From contig NZ_FQVO01000005.1 of NCBI RefSeq assembly GCF_900129385.1, positions 124,001 through 188,000 of the forward strand: a stretch of DNA of 64,000 bases, in the 5' to 3' direction. Positions 33,179 through 42,431 of this stretch are shown in pieces. Made by a program: the position numbers and the translations under genes. This DNA is from Chryseobacterium takakiae. GTDB lineage: Bacteria; Bacteroidota; Bacteroidia; Flavobacteriales; Weeksellaceae. Below the pieces are notes generated by a model. It did not search any database, had not been told where the DNA came from, and worked only from the letters and a program-made list of their open reading frames with translations. How positions within the stretch are numbered: position 1 is the first letter of the stretch; each line of letters starts with the position of its first letter.

Positions 33179-35290
33179 TTATTTTCCTAATTTTTTAATT
33201 CCCATTTCATACAGCGCAAAGGAAATCAAATCTGCATTTTCTCCGATTACCTGGTCTGTAGATCTTCCGGCACCGTGTCCTGCATTTTTTTCAATTCTCA
33301 ATAAAATAGGATGATCACAGGCCTGCTTTTCCTGTAGCTCTGCTCCGAATTTGAAAGAATGTGCCGGAACTACTCTGTCGTCATGGTCGCTGGTAATGAT
33401 CATGGTAGAAGGATAACAGGTTCCTGCTTTCACATTATGAACCGGCGAATACGATTTTAAATATTCAAACATTTCTTTGCTGTCTTCGGCTGTTCCATAA
33501 TCATACGACCAACCGGCTCCGGCAGTAAACTTATTGTATCTTAGCATATCCAGCACGCCAACTCCGGGGAAGGCTACTCTTGCCAGATCAGGACGCATGG
33601 TCATGGTAGCTCCTACAAGAAGTCCTCCATTTGATCTTCCGGAAAGTGCCATAAACTGTTTTGACGTATATCCTTTTTGCTGTAAGTATTCTCCTGCCGC
33701 AATGAAATCTTCAAAAACATTTTTCTTATTCATTTTCGTACCTGCATCATGCCATTTTTTTCCATACTCTCCTCCACCGCGAATGTTGGGAACAGCGTAA
33801 ATTCCGCCGTTTTCCATCCAGATAGCATTGACTACAGAAAAAGCAGGCTGTAAGCTGATGTTAAAGCCTCCGTAAGAATACAAAATCGTAGGATTTTTAC
33901 CATCGAGCTTCGTTCCTTTTTTATAATTGATCATCATCGGAACTTTGGTACCATCTTTTGACGTGTAAAATACCTGCTCCGAAATATAATCTTCCGGATT
34001 GAATTTCACTTTCGGCTTTTGATACACTTCTGATTTTCCGGTATCTGGATTGAATTTATAGGTCGTTCCGGGAGTGATGTAATTGGTGAATGAGTAATAG
34101 AGTTCCTTCTCCTTTTCTTTTCCTCCGAAACCTGAAACGTTTCCTTTTCCGGGAAGGGAAATTTCACGGATTACTTTACCGTTTCTGTCGTATTGTGTAA
34201 CCTTATCAATAGCGTCGATCATATAGGTTGCAAAGAAATATCCTCCACCGCTTGTAATTCCCAGCACATTTTCCGTTTGCGGAATGACATCTGTCCACAT
34301 TTCAGGAGAAGGATTTTTAATGGTGGTTTTTACCAGACGCATATTCGGGGCATCTTTGTCGGTAAAGATATACAGATCGTCTCCCTGAGTATCGACAATG
34401 CTTGCGTTGATATCAAACCCTTTATTAATCTGTATAAAATCGCCTCCGTTTTTGAGGTCTTTTATGTATAATTCATTTCCGTTGGTAGCATTGGCTGCTG
34501 AAATAATGAGATATCTTTGATCTTCGGAAACTCCTGCTCCGATATATCTTCTTGGTGTTTTATCACCTCCGAAAATTAATTGGTCTTCAGATTGTTTCGT
34601 TCCTAATTTATGAAAATAGACTTTATGTTTATCCGTCATCCCGGAAAGTACGGTTCCTTCTTTAGGTTTATCATAGCTTGAATAATAAAAGCCTTTGTCA
34701 CCCTGCCATGAAATTCCGCTGAACTTTACATCCACGAGGGTTTCGTCGATTTGTTTTTTTGAAACGGCGTCGATGATAATGATTTTATTCCAGTCGCTTC
34801 CTCCTTCAGAAATGGAATATGCCGCAAGATTTCCTTTTTTGTTAAAAGATAGCTGGGAAAGTGATGTTGTGCCTTTATCCGAAAATTTATTCGGGTCTAA
34901 AAATACTTCTGTTGCTTTTGTTTTATTGTGCGTTCTGTATAAAACAGATTGCGCCTGTAAGCCGTTATTTTTGTAATAATAGGTATAATCTCCTTCTTTA
35001 AAAGGTGCTGAAATTTTCTCATAGTTCCAGATATCCGTCAGCTGTTTTCTGATTTCTTCTCTGAAAGGAATTTTTGAAAGGTAATCCTGGCTGTGTTTCA
35101 CTTCTTCGTCTACCCATTTTCTGGTGGCTTCGGAATCGTTTTCAAGGTCTCTGAAAGGGTCTGCAACGGTTGCTCCGAAATAATTATCGGTTTGGTTGCC
35201 TTTTAATGCTTTAGGATACATCATTTTTTGTGAATACAATGTTGCCGAAAACAGGACTCCGGCGGTTAGTAATAGTGGTCTGAATTTCAT
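33179..35290 (-). CDS. Prolyl oligopeptidase family (S9A) serine peptidase
   Basis: 703 residues with a signal peptide ('LLLTAGVLFSATLYSQ'), so it is exported. A seven-bladed propeller (about 90-420) is followed by the alpha/beta-hydrolase domain. The triad is Ser in 'ALSGRSNGGLLVGA' (about 548), Asp in 'ITSDHDDRVVPAHSFKF' (about 636) and His in 'EKNAGHGAGRS' (about 671). It cleaves short peptides after proline in the periplasm. The nucleophile motif reads GRSNGG rather than the more frequent GGSNGG, a minor variation. Monocistronic, with its own promoter box and terminator. Confidence 0.94.
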   Translation of the reverse strand: MKFRPLLLTAGVLFSATLYSQKMMYPKALKGNQTDNYFGATVADPFRDLENDSEATRKWVDEEVKHSQDYLSKIPFREEIRKQLTDIWNYEKISAPFKEGDYTYYYKNNGLQAQSVLYRTHNKTKATEVFLDPNKFSDKGTTSLSQLSFNKKGNLAAYSISEGGSDWNKIIIIDAVSKKQIDETLVDVKFSGISWQGDKGFYYSSYDKPKEGTVLSGMTDKHKVYFHKLGTKQSEDQLIFGGDKTPRRYIGAGVSEDQRYLIISAANATNGNELYIKDLKNGGDFIQINKGFDINASIVDTQGDDLYIFTDKDAPNMRLVKTTIKNPSPEMWTDVIPQTENVLGITSGGGYFFATYMIDAIDKVTQYDRNGKVIREISLPGKGNVSGFGGKEKEKELYYSFTNYITPGTTYKFNPDTGKSEVYQKPKVKFNPEDYISEQVFYTSKDGTKVPMMINYKKGTKLDGKNPTILYSYGGFNISLQPAFSVVNAIWMENGGIYAVPNIRGGGEYGKKWHDAGTKMNKKNVFEDFIAAGEYLQQKGYTSKQFMALSGRSNGGLLVGATMTMRPDLARVAFPGVGVLDMLRYNKFTAGAGWSYDYGTAEDSKEMFEYLKSYSPVHNVKAGTCYPSTMIITSDHDDRVVPAHSFKFGAELQEKQACDHPILLRIEKNAGHGAGRSTDQVIGENADLISFALYEMGIKKLGK

Positions 35291-35304
35291 ATTAGCTATT
35301 TTCC

Positions 35305-35312
35305 CAAAAGTA
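35305..35312 (-). promoter_or_regulatory. Promoter -7 box (TACTTTTG) of the prolyl oligopeptidase gene
   Basis: Perfect TAnnTTTG match on the minus strand, 15 nt upstream of the ATG. The remaining ~260 nt up to the prfA terminator are very AT-rich and I see nothing else in them. Confidence 0.55.
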
Positions 35313-35574
35313 AGGAATCTCAGTGAAAATTCCTCATCGTAAAAGCTATATATAATCTAAGGGCATGTTTAAATTTCACTTAATAAATTTTATAGCCTTT
35401 TCTTAAATTAATTAAAACTTTGTTTATTCTTAAAATTAACATTAAGAAGTTCAGTAAGTTAAACTGATTATGATTAAGAATCAATAAATTGATTTGTATT
35501 AAGTTTATTAAACTAGAGGAGCTTAATGCCTTAATGGTTAAATAAATTTCAAATTTAAACAGGTTGTAAATAAA

Positions 35575-35595
35575 AATCTCCGGAAAAACCGGAGA
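35575..35595 (-). terminator. Terminator after prfA
   Basis: TCTCCGG (35577-35583) and CCGGAGA (35589-35595) with an AAAAA loop. On the minus strand the stem is followed by TTTTTA. Confidence 0.8.
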
Positions 35596-35622
35596 CTTTA
35601 CAAAGATTTTATAATAAAGATT

Positions 35623-36708
35623 TTATAAATTTTCTTCTTCGCCTTTCATTTTTTCGGCATTTTCTGCCATGATAACGGCATCAATCATTTCAGAGATATC
35701 GCCATTCATGTAAGCATCCAGGTTGTACATAGATTTGTTGATTCTATGATCTGTCACCCTTCCCTGCGGATAATTGTACGTTTTAATCTTTGCAGAACGG
35801 TCACCGGTGGAAACCATTGTTTTTCTTTGTGCTGCGATATCACCCTGAACTTCCTGCAGTTTGATATCATATAATTTTGCACGAAGCATTTCCATCGCCA
35901 GTTCACGGTTAGCCAACTGGGAACGTGCCTGCTGACAAACTACAACAATTCCCGAAGGTTTATGGGTAAGCTGAACTTTCGTTTCAACTTTGTTTACGTT
36001 CTGCCCTCCGGCTCCTCCTGAACGGGACGTCTGCATTTCAATATCGGCAGGGTTGATTTCTACATCCACCTCTTCAGCTTCCGGTAAAACGGCTACGGTA
36101 ATTGCCGATGTATGAACTCTTCCCTGGGATTCGGTTTCGGGAACACGTTGTACGCGGTGTACTCCGGATTCAAATTTCATAATTCCGTACACACCTTCTC
36201 CTTCCACTTTCATGATCAGTTCTTTGTAGCCTTTTGCCGCTTCATTAGAATCCGTCACTTCATGTCTCCAGCCTTTTGTTTTAAAGTACATGGAATACAT
36301 TCTATAAATATCTTCAACGAAAATCGCTGCTTCGTCACCTCCTGTCCCAGCGCGAAGCTCTACGATTACGTTTTTATCATCTGCTGGATCTTTAGGAATC
36401 AACAATACTTTCAGTTCTTCTTCAAGGCCTGGAATTCTGGCCTGAGCTTCCAGCTTTTCTTCTTTAGCAAGATCCACAAGATCCCTGTCTGAACCGTCTG
36501 CAATAATTTCTTCCGATTCTGCAATGGAATCCAAAGCGCCTTTATATTGATCGTAAACTCTTACAATTTTCCCCAAATCGCTATATTCTTTGTTCAGAGA
36601 AGAATATCTTTTCTGATCTGAAATAACATCAGGCTGAATAATAAGGTCTGCCACCTCATTATATCTTTGTTTTATAGCTTCTAATTTTGGAATTAAACTC
36701 TTAGACAT
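35623..36708 (-). CDS. prfA: Peptide chain release factor 1
   Basis: A 361-residue RF1 that reads UAA and UAG. The N-terminal helical domain (about 1-100) is followed by the codon-recognition domain, including a PxT-like region around '[19 protein letters not shown]'. The GGQ motif is '[17 protein letters not shown]' (about 232), followed by '[15 protein letters not shown]'. The length is normal for RF1. Monocistronic with a textbook promoter box and a terminator. The shortened paralogue prfH lies at 24017. Confidence 0.97.
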   Translation of the reverse strand: MSKSLIPKLEAIKQRYNEVADLIIQPDVISDQKRYSSLNKEYSDLGKIVRVYDQYKGALDSIAESEEIIADGSDRDLVDLAKEEKLEAQARIPGLEEELKVLLIPKDPADDKNVIVELRAGTGGDEAAIFVEDIYRMYSMYFKTKGWRHEVTDSNEAAKGYKELIMKVEGEGVYGIMKFESGVHRVQRVPETESQGRVHTSAITVAVLPEAEEVDVEINPADIEMQTSRSGGAGGQNVNKVETKVQLTHKPSGIVVVCQQARSQLANRELAMEMLRAKLYDIKLQEVQGDIAAQRKTMVSTGDRSAKIKTYNYPQGRVTDHRINKSMYNLDAYMNGDISEMIDAVIMAENAEKMKGEEENL

Positions 36709-36725
36709 AGTAAAAATTTAGTTGG

Positions 36726-36733
36726 CAAAGATA
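36726..36733 (-). promoter_or_regulatory. Promoter -7 box (TATCTTTG) of prfA
   Basis: Perfect TAnnTTTG match on the minus strand, 18 nt before the ATG at 36708. Confidence 0.65.
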
Positions 36734-36796
36734 CGGATTGATTTGTAGATGTGCTAATTTCGGATGGAAATGACGATTGTTATTTATTCCAACATA

Positions 36797-36820
36797 AAAA
36801 AAGGCCGCTTGCAGCGACCT
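36797..36820 (-). terminator. Terminator after the GH13 gene
   Basis: AGGCCGCT (36802-36809) and AGCGACCT (36813-36820), with one internal mismatch and a TGC loop. On the minus strand it is followed by TTTTTTTATG. Confidence 0.7.
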
Positions 36821-36824
36821 AAGT

Positions 36825-39665
36825 TTATTGTATAATCATTTTCTGAATAGCAATTCCTGAATCTGATTTTAAGTGAACCAGATAAGTACCCGGTGCATAA
36901 TTTGCTTTTAATTCATACGCTCCGTCTTCATTTTTCAGTTTAAACTGATCAACCTTTTTGCCACTCATATCGTAGATTACGATTTCTCCGTTCTTGGCTT
37001 TGTGATAGATCAATTTTGCCAAGCCGTTTTTCACCGGATTATCTGCAATCTGCAGTGATAATTTGTAAGCCGCCGTTTCATCAATAGTTGAAAGTGTTCC
37101 TACATAATTTCCGAAAATTCTGAACTCTCCCGGCTGTAGTGTAATGGCTGCGGTTGTAGAAGTAATATTAGAAATCGAGTTATCCATCAAATTCTGCCAT
37201 TGCCCTGTATAAGGGAAATACGGAATGACATTCTGTGCTGTTGTGTTATAGTTGGCAATGACTACAATATTTTTCACCCCATTTGTGATCGCATTATCGT
37301 ATACATATATCCTTGTAATCAGTCCGTTCGGATCGTTGGTAAGATTATTAGATTCTACAGTATACGTCTTCGATCTGAAAACAGGATATGCATTTCTGAT
37401 ATCAATAATTTTAGCCCAAGTATCATATACGGCTTTTCTGTTGACATTAGTATCATAACCAAGTGTAAATGCGATTGGTTTTTCATCCGTTCTGCATCCA
37501 GGGTTAATAGAGCCGTCGCCACATCTGTTGATACTGAATTCGTAGCCCAGCTCGCCAAACTGCCATATCATTTTAGGTCCCGGAATGGTAAAGAATGTTG
37601 CCCCGAAAGTTTTCATTCTTTCTAAAGCGGTATTAAGATTTTTCACGTCATAACTTCCGTTCACAGCACCATAAGCAAGATTTTTAAACATCAGTCTTTC
37701 TTCGTCGTGGCTTTCACCAAAGCCTACCGCATGCATGTTTGTAAATCCTCGAAGCGCATGATTCATCCTGTCGTAATTGCTGTTTTCCTTATAGCCCATT
37801 GTATTTTGGTTGTAAGGATCTGTCTGCTTATTCCAAAGCATAACTCCTTTTCCTTCTGCTATTCTGTAATTGGCCCACTGTTGTTCTTCAGCATCTGTAC
37901 CTAAATGTTCAAAAATCATGTAAGAATTCGGATCGATTGCCCACTGTTTGTCTGCATAATATTTCAAAATATCGACTCTGTCCTGCTGATAAGCGTTTGT
38001 ACAGGTTTCGTCATTTTCAGAGCAGTTTTGAGTAAATCCTTTTGTAAGATCCCATCGGAAACCATCGATTTTATATTCGGTAAGCCATTGCTGCAGACAT
38101 CTTTCAACGTAATATTTAGTTGAAGAACTTGAATGGTTGAAATCTTCAAAGACATTATAAGAATGTTTAGGAACTGTATTGAAATACGGGTTATTGGCTG
38201 CAACATTACCATACCCGTCACCATCCGGATCTACGTTCCAGAGTCTAACCAGTGGAGAACGGCCGGTAGCGTGATTAAAGGCAACATCCAAAATTACGGC
38301 AATCCCGTTCTGATGACAGATATCAACAAATTCTTTGAATTTTTCAGGTGTTCCGTAAGCTTTGTCTAAGGCATAATGGAAAGAAGTATTATATCCCCAA
38401 GAAAGATTTCCCTCAAATTCCATAATAGGCATTAATTCAATCGCATTAATCTTTAAATTCTTCAAGTAAGTAATCTTGTTGATTAGTGACTGCCAGGTTT
38501 TTTCCTGTGTGAAGTCTCTCAGCAATAATTCATAGATTATAAGATTATCTTTAGCTGGGCGCTGGAAGTTGGTAACCTGCCAGTTGTAAGGAGCCTGCCC
38601 TGTTTTAAACATAGAAACTTCAAAATCCTGTCCTGCCGGAAACGCCGGTAAATTCGGATAAGTGGAAGACGTTATCCACTGATCGTCATACGAAGATAAA
38701 ATCTGCGGAGAATACGGATCTGCCACTTTTCTAAGATCATTTGTTCTGTATTGGAAAGTATACAACTGCTGTGGAGTAAGCCCGCTTAATTCAATCCAAT
38801 ACAGATCAGGATTTGTGGTATCCCTTTTCATTAAATAAGTATCGTTTACCGTCCAGCTATTGAAGCTTCCGATAACATGTACAAAGTTTTTGAAAGGCGC
38901 ATATAACGCAAGTCCCACTTTTGTCTGATCGGTAGGATGATAGTTTATCCCCTGCTTGATCCAGCTTGGAATAGCTTCAGACACAACGTTTCGAGGAACC
39001 TGAACAATAAATGTTTTGTTTTTTGTATTGGAATTGGCATCCGTGGCAATCAGTTCCATATTCGCATCTCCTGTTACGGTATAGCTGTACGAATAGGAAG
39101 TGGAAGGAGTTGAGGTGGAATGTACTACACTTCCGTTAGCCTTAAGCTGAAAGGTCGCATTAACATTAGTAGTACCGGTAATATTTATTGAATTTCCGGT
39201 TGGTACTGAAGTAAGACTGTTTGCAGCAGGATTCGTTAAATTTAAACTCAGAATTCCGACATTTACAAAAATATCCGGAGAGGTCTGGCTTGTACCGGTT
39301 TTATTTTTCAACAAAAACCCGAATCTTCCGATTCCCGTTCTGCCATAAAAAGTAGTCGGTGTAAACGTTATAGAATACGTGTCTGTAGCTGAATTGTAAT
39401 TCAGCCTGTTCAGTTCATTAGAGTTAGTCCAAGTACCGTTTGTAGGGCAATCCTGACTGTTCTGATAGTTTGTATCGAGAGACCAGGACCAGATGTAAAC
39501 AGCATTATTGGCAACTCCCCAGGCAGCTTCATCGATTTGATTTCCGGGAACCGATAAAGTAATAGCATCTGTCTCATTAAAAGGGTTCGGTGTTATGGTA
39601 TAGCTTATCTGGCCAAAAACCAGTGTGATCATAAGCAGTAAAATACCAGAATAAAATTTCTTCAT
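36825..39665 (-). CDS. Secreted GH13 alpha-amylase-family enzyme with T9SS sorting domain
   Basis: 946 residues. A signal peptide (to about 'LVFGQ') is followed by two beta-rich modules (about 20-130 and 150-225) and a CBM48/E-set-like domain (about 240-335). The GH13 (beta/alpha)8 barrel (about 365-790) has all four conserved regions: 'ILDVAFNHATG' (about 458), 'DGFRWDLTKGF' with the nucleophile Asp (about 538), 'FEHLG' with the acid Glu (about 586) and 'GESHDEERL' (about 650). The last ~75 residues are a type A T9SS C-terminal domain ('ADNPVKNGLAKLIY', 'VIYDMSGKKVDQF', 'PGTYLVHLKS'). It is therefore exported and attached or released at the surface to act on starch/glycogen-like glucans. No Sus genes are adjacent. 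Confidence 0.93.
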   Translation of the reverse strand: MKKFYSGILLLMITLVFGQISYTITPNPFNETDAITLSVPGNQIDEAAWGVANNAVYIWSWSLDTNYQNSQDCPTNGTWTNSNELNRLNYNSATDTYSITFTPTTFYGRTGIGRFGFLLKNKTGTSQTSPDIFVNVGILSLNLTNPAANSLTSVPTGNSINITGTTNVNATFQLKANGSVVHSTSTPSTSYSYSYTVTGDANMELIATDANSNTKNKTFIVQVPRNVVSEAIPSWIKQGINYHPTDQTKVGLALYAPFKNFVHVIGSFNSWTVNDTYLMKRDTTNPDLYWIELSGLTPQQLYTFQYRTNDLRKVADPYSPQILSSYDDQWITSSTYPNLPAFPAGQDFEVSMFKTGQAPYNWQVTNFQRPAKDNLIIYELLLRDFTQEKTWQSLINKITYLKNLKINAIELMPIMEFEGNLSWGYNTSFHYALDKAYGTPEKFKEFVDICHQNGIAVILDVAFNHATGRSPLVRLWNVDPDGDGYGNVAANNPYFNTVPKHSYNVFEDFNHSSSSTKYYVERCLQQWLTEYKIDGFRWDLTKGFTQNCSENDETCTNAYQQDRVDILKYYADKQWAIDPNSYMIFEHLGTDAEEQQWANYRIAEGKGVMLWNKQTDPYNQNTMGYKENSNYDRMNHALRGFTNMHAVGFGESHDEERLMFKNLAYGAVNGSYDVKNLNTALERMKTFGATFFTIPGPKMIWQFGELGYEFSINRCGDGSINPGCRTDEKPIAFTLGYDTNVNRKAVYDTWAKIIDIRNAYPVFRSKTYTVESNNLTNDPNGLITRIYVYDNAITNGVKNIVVIANYNTTAQNVIPYFPYTGQWQNLMDNSISNITSTTAAITLQPGEFRIFGNYVGTLSTIDETAAYKLSLQIADNPVKNGLAKLIYHKAKNGEIVIYDMSGKKVDQFKLKNEDGAYELKANYAPGTYLVHLKSDSGIAIQKMIIQ

Positions 39666-40029
39666 AACGTTTCTTTAGTTACCACGAAAATAATTTCTTT
39701 TTTTGAAAACTGATTATTTATTATGAAAAAAATGATAAATTTTAACATATTGCTATCTAGCCATTTTGTTAAAATAATTTAAAAATCAAAGAAAATTATC
39801 AAATAATTTTTGGTTTTAATAAAATCATAAATATTTATCCTGATTTAATACAGAGTGTTTTTATTTTATTTTTCTGGAAATGTATTTCATCATATTTAAC
39901 TGTAAAAAAACAGTGGAACCAGAATTTCTTAAAAAAACTTAATTAGAATGAGTTCAGCAATAAACTGTTACTGATGAAAAAAGAACCAAAACAATCATCA
40001 TCGGTCCACTGAAAAAACTGAATAAAAGA

Positions 40030-40057
40030 AAAACCACTTACCGGAATAAGTGGTTTT
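40030..40057 (-). terminator. Terminator downstream of the His-tailed membrane protein gene
   Basis: AAAACCACTTA / TAAGTGGTTTT, an 11-bp perfect stem with loop CCGGAA. The 39666-40029 region between this and the GH13 start is very AT-rich and shows no coding or structured feature that I can support. Confidence 0.75.
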
Positions 40058-40122
40058 AGTATATGTTGTTTTGCTTTGATATTGCTTTCCCGGAATTCGT
40101 GTGGGAAAACAATGACAATCAA

Positions 40123-40419
40123 TTAATGATGTCCGTGGCTGTCGTGGCTATGGTCATGAATAAAAGGACCGTGACCTTTTGGCTCATTGTAGATTACTTC
40201 TACTCCTTCCTGCTCGTAAACCATTTTGCTTCTGATATCTTCAGGATCGAAAGGTTTTACTTTTCCGAAGTATTCTTTCAGACCTTCAGTTAACCATAAA
40301 GGAATTACAAATCCGAAGAACATAAAGATACACCAGAATCCCACAAGGAACATGATTATGAAAAATACAGTCCAAAGGAACTGGTAAAACGGCCAAAATG
40401 CTGATAAAATCGTTATCAT
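40123..40419 (-). CDS. Small membrane protein with His-rich tail
   Basis: 98 residues from the ATG at 40419; a TTG at 40440 would add 7. One long hydrophobic stretch (about 5-50, probably two helices) is followed by a charged segment and the tail 'HGPFIHDHSHDSHGHH', with seven histidines among 16 residues. I do not recognise a family. The tail could bind Zn, Ni, Cu or Co. It is encoded alone between GH13 and fumarase genes, with a terminator downstream. Confidence 0.65.
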   Translation of the reverse strand: MITILSAFWPFYQFLWTVFFIIMFLVGFWCIFMFFGFVIPLWLTEGLKEYFGKVKPFDPEDIRSKMVYEQEGVEVIYNEPKGHGPFIHDHSHDSHGHH

Positions 40420-40539
40420 TTTCTTAAAGATTTTAGGCAAAAATAGGACATTTTATTTTTTTACACAAAAGATAGGTGCCCTATTTTGTTATTTATTTTG
40501 ATTTTAAATTTAAAAGCCAGGTAATTTTAAGAGTCAAAT

Positions 40540-40603
40540 AGATAATAGACGGATAGACGATAGATAATTTCTTTTTGTCTATTTTTCTATCCGTCTATTA
40601 TCT
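40540..40603. repeat. 17-bp perfect hairpin built from GATAGA-like units
   Basis: AGATAATAGACGGATAG (40540-40556) and CTATCCGTCTATTATCT (40587-40603) are exact reverse complements, separated by 30 nt. Short GATAGA/TAGACG units recur across 40538-40618. It lies 25 nt after the stop of the class I fumarase (minus strand) and may serve as its terminator or be a repeat-derived stem. Confidence 0.6.
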
Positions 40604-40627
40604 GTCTATTCTCTATCTATCTTACTA

Positions 40628-42235
40628 TCAATGCGCCAGATCTGCAAAGAAATCGTTTCCTTTGTCATCCGTAATGATGAAAGCCGGAAAATCCTTAACT
40701 TCAATCTTTCTTACTGCTTCCATTCCCAATTCCGGAAAATCAACTACCTCAACGGAAAGAATATTGTCTTTAGCCAGAATAGCAGCAGGTCCTCCGATAG
40801 AGCCTAAATAAAAGCCTCCATACATATTGCAGGCATTGGTAACATCTTTCGTTCTGTTTCCTTTGGCAAGCATAATCATGCTTCCGCCATGGCTCTGGAA
40901 CTCGTTTACATAAACATCCATTCTTCCCGCTGTTGTCGGCCCGAAACTTCCCGAAGCCATTCCTTCCGGTGTTTTTGCAGGTCCTGCATAATAGATCGGG
41001 TGATTTTTGAAATACTCTGGCATTGGCTGTCCCGCATCCAATAATTCTTTAATTTTTGCATGGGCAATATCTCTTGCAACGATCAATGTTCCGTTTAGTT
41101 TCAATCTTGTTTTAATAGGATATTTTGAAAGCTCAGCAAGAATTTCAGGCATCGGTTTATTAAGATCAATTTCTACCGCTTCTTCAAGATGTGGCGGTGT
41201 ATCCGGTAAAAATCTCTTCGGATTTTCTTCCAGCTGCTCCAGGAAAATCCCTTCCCTTGTAATTTTACCTTTGATATTTCGGTCTGCCGAGCAGGAAACT
41301 CCCATTCCGACCGGACAGGAAGCTGCGTGACGAGGCAGCCGGATCACTCTGACGTCGTGTGTTAAATATTTTCCGCCAAACTGTGCTCCGATAGCACTTT
41401 CCTGGCATATTTTCTGAACTTTTGCTTCCCATTCCAGATCTCTGAAAGCCTGACCGGCCTCGTTTCCTTCGGTTGGAAGATGATCATAATATTTAGCAGA
41501 AGCTTTTTTTACCGCTGCTAAATTTGCCTCTGCAGAAGTTCCTCCGATTACCAATGCCAGATGATAAGGCGGACAGGCAGCCGTTCCCAGATCCGATATT
41601 TTTTCTTTGATGAATTCTTCCAAGGATTTTTCGTTCAGTAAAGATTTGGTTTTTTGGTAAAGGAAGGTTTTATTGGCAGAGCCTCCTCCTTTTGTTAAGA
41701 AAAGAAATTCGTAATAATCTCCCTTTTTAGCATAAATATCGATCTGCGCCGGAAGGTTTGACCCCGAATTCTTCTCATCAAACATGGTTAAAGGCACCAC
41801 CTGAGAGTACCTTAAGTTTCTTTTCTGATAGGTATTGTAGATTCCTTTGCTTAAATATTCTCCGTCATCAACGCCCGTGTAAACATTTTCTCCTTTTTTA
41901 CCCATTACAATTGCAGTTCCGGTATCCTGGCATGAAGGCAAAGCTCCTTCCGCTGCAACGGCTGCATTTTGCAATAAATTATAAGCAACAAACCTGTCAT
42001 TATCAGTAGCTTCAGGATCATCAATAATTCTTCTAAGACTTTCCAAGTGGGAAGAACGGAGCATGAAAGATACGTCTGCCATTGCTTCTTCGGCCAGCAA
42101 TTCGAGGCCTTTCGGATCGATGGTTAAAATTTCCCTATCTCCTAGCTGTTCAACTTTTACATAATCTGAGGTAAGCTTCTTGTACACCGTATCATCCTTC
42201 TGAATTGGATACGGATCCTGATATCTAAATTCCAT
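40628..42235 (-). CDS. Class I (iron-sulfur) fumarate hydratase
   Basis: 535 residues. It hydrates fumarate to malate in the citric acid cycle with an oxygen-sensitive [4Fe-4S] cluster. The N-terminal alpha domain (about 10-330) contains '[17 protein letters not shown]' and '[16 protein letters not shown]', supplying cluster Cys residues. The C-terminal beta domain (about 350-535) contains '[20 protein letters not shown]' and '[20 protein letters not shown]'. Length and architecture match single-chain FumA/FumB-type enzymes. Divergent from a class II fumarase gene 196 nt away, so the cell has both isozymes. A perfect -7 box lies just upstream. Confidence 0.95.
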   Translation of the reverse strand: MEFRYQDPYPIQKDDTVYKKLTSDYVKVEQLGDREILTIDPKGLELLAEEAMADVSFMLRSSHLESLRRIIDDPEATDNDRFVAYNLLQNAAVAAEGALPSCQDTGTAIVMGKKGENVYTGVDDGEYLSKGIYNTYQKRNLRYSQVVPLTMFDEKNSGSNLPAQIDIYAKKGDYYEFLFLTKGGGSANKTFLYQKTKSLLNEKSLEEFIKEKISDLGTAACPPYHLALVIGGTSAEANLAAVKKASAKYYDHLPTEGNEAGQAFRDLEWEAKVQKICQESAIGAQFGGKYLTHDVRVIRLPRHAASCPVGMGVSCSADRNIKGKITREGIFLEQLEENPKRFLPDTPPHLEEAVEIDLNKPMPEILAELSKYPIKTRLKLNGTLIVARDIAHAKIKELLDAGQPMPEYFKNHPIYYAGPAKTPEGMASGSFGPTTAGRMDVYVNEFQSHGGSMIMLAKGNRTKDVTNACNMYGGFYLGSIGGPAAILAKDNILSVEVVDFPELGMEAVRKIEVKDFPAFIITDDKGNDFFADLAH

Positions 42236-42254
42236 TCTTCTTTTTCTTTGGGTG

Positions 42255-42262
42255 CAAAAATA
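42255..42262 (-). promoter_or_regulatory. Promoter -7 box (TATTTTTG) of the class I fumarase
   Basis: Perfect TAnnTTTG match on the minus strand, 20 nt before the ATG. Confidence 0.6.
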
Positions 42263-42360
42263 AAACTTCGCGAAAAAACATGAGTAAAATCAGAAGCTTA
42301 GATTGATATTTATAATGATTATAAATTGTGAGTGTTTTTATTTATATGTAATTTTATGGA

Positions 42361-42398
42361 ATAAGGCTGAGGCTAAGATTTTTAAACCTAAGCCTTAT
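42361..42398 (+). promoter_or_regulatory. Inverted repeat in the fumC leader
   Basis: ATAAGGCT (42361-42368) and AGCCTTAT (42391-42398) flank a segment that can itself pair through GGCT/AGCC. It lies 34-71 nt before the fumC ATG, probably inside the 5' leader. Function unknown. Confidence 0.35.
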
Positions 42399-42431
42399 CC
42401 TCAACCTGAATTAATAAAAAATTCCATCACA

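Noticed and set aside
39723..39782. A short MKKMINFN-type frame in the 39.7 kb intergenic region
   Set aside because: 19 codons, no promoter box or terminator, in a very AT-rich stretch; nothing beyond chance supports it.
40063..40293. A 76-codon plus-strand frame opposite the His-tailed protein
   Set aside because: It overlaps the terminator and the minus-strand gene almost entirely and has no recognisable features.
42303..42431. N-terminal extension of fumC from an upstream ATG
   Set aside because: The added 43 residues do not resemble fumarase and cross an inverted repeat in the probable leader; the ATG at 42432 gives the normal length.
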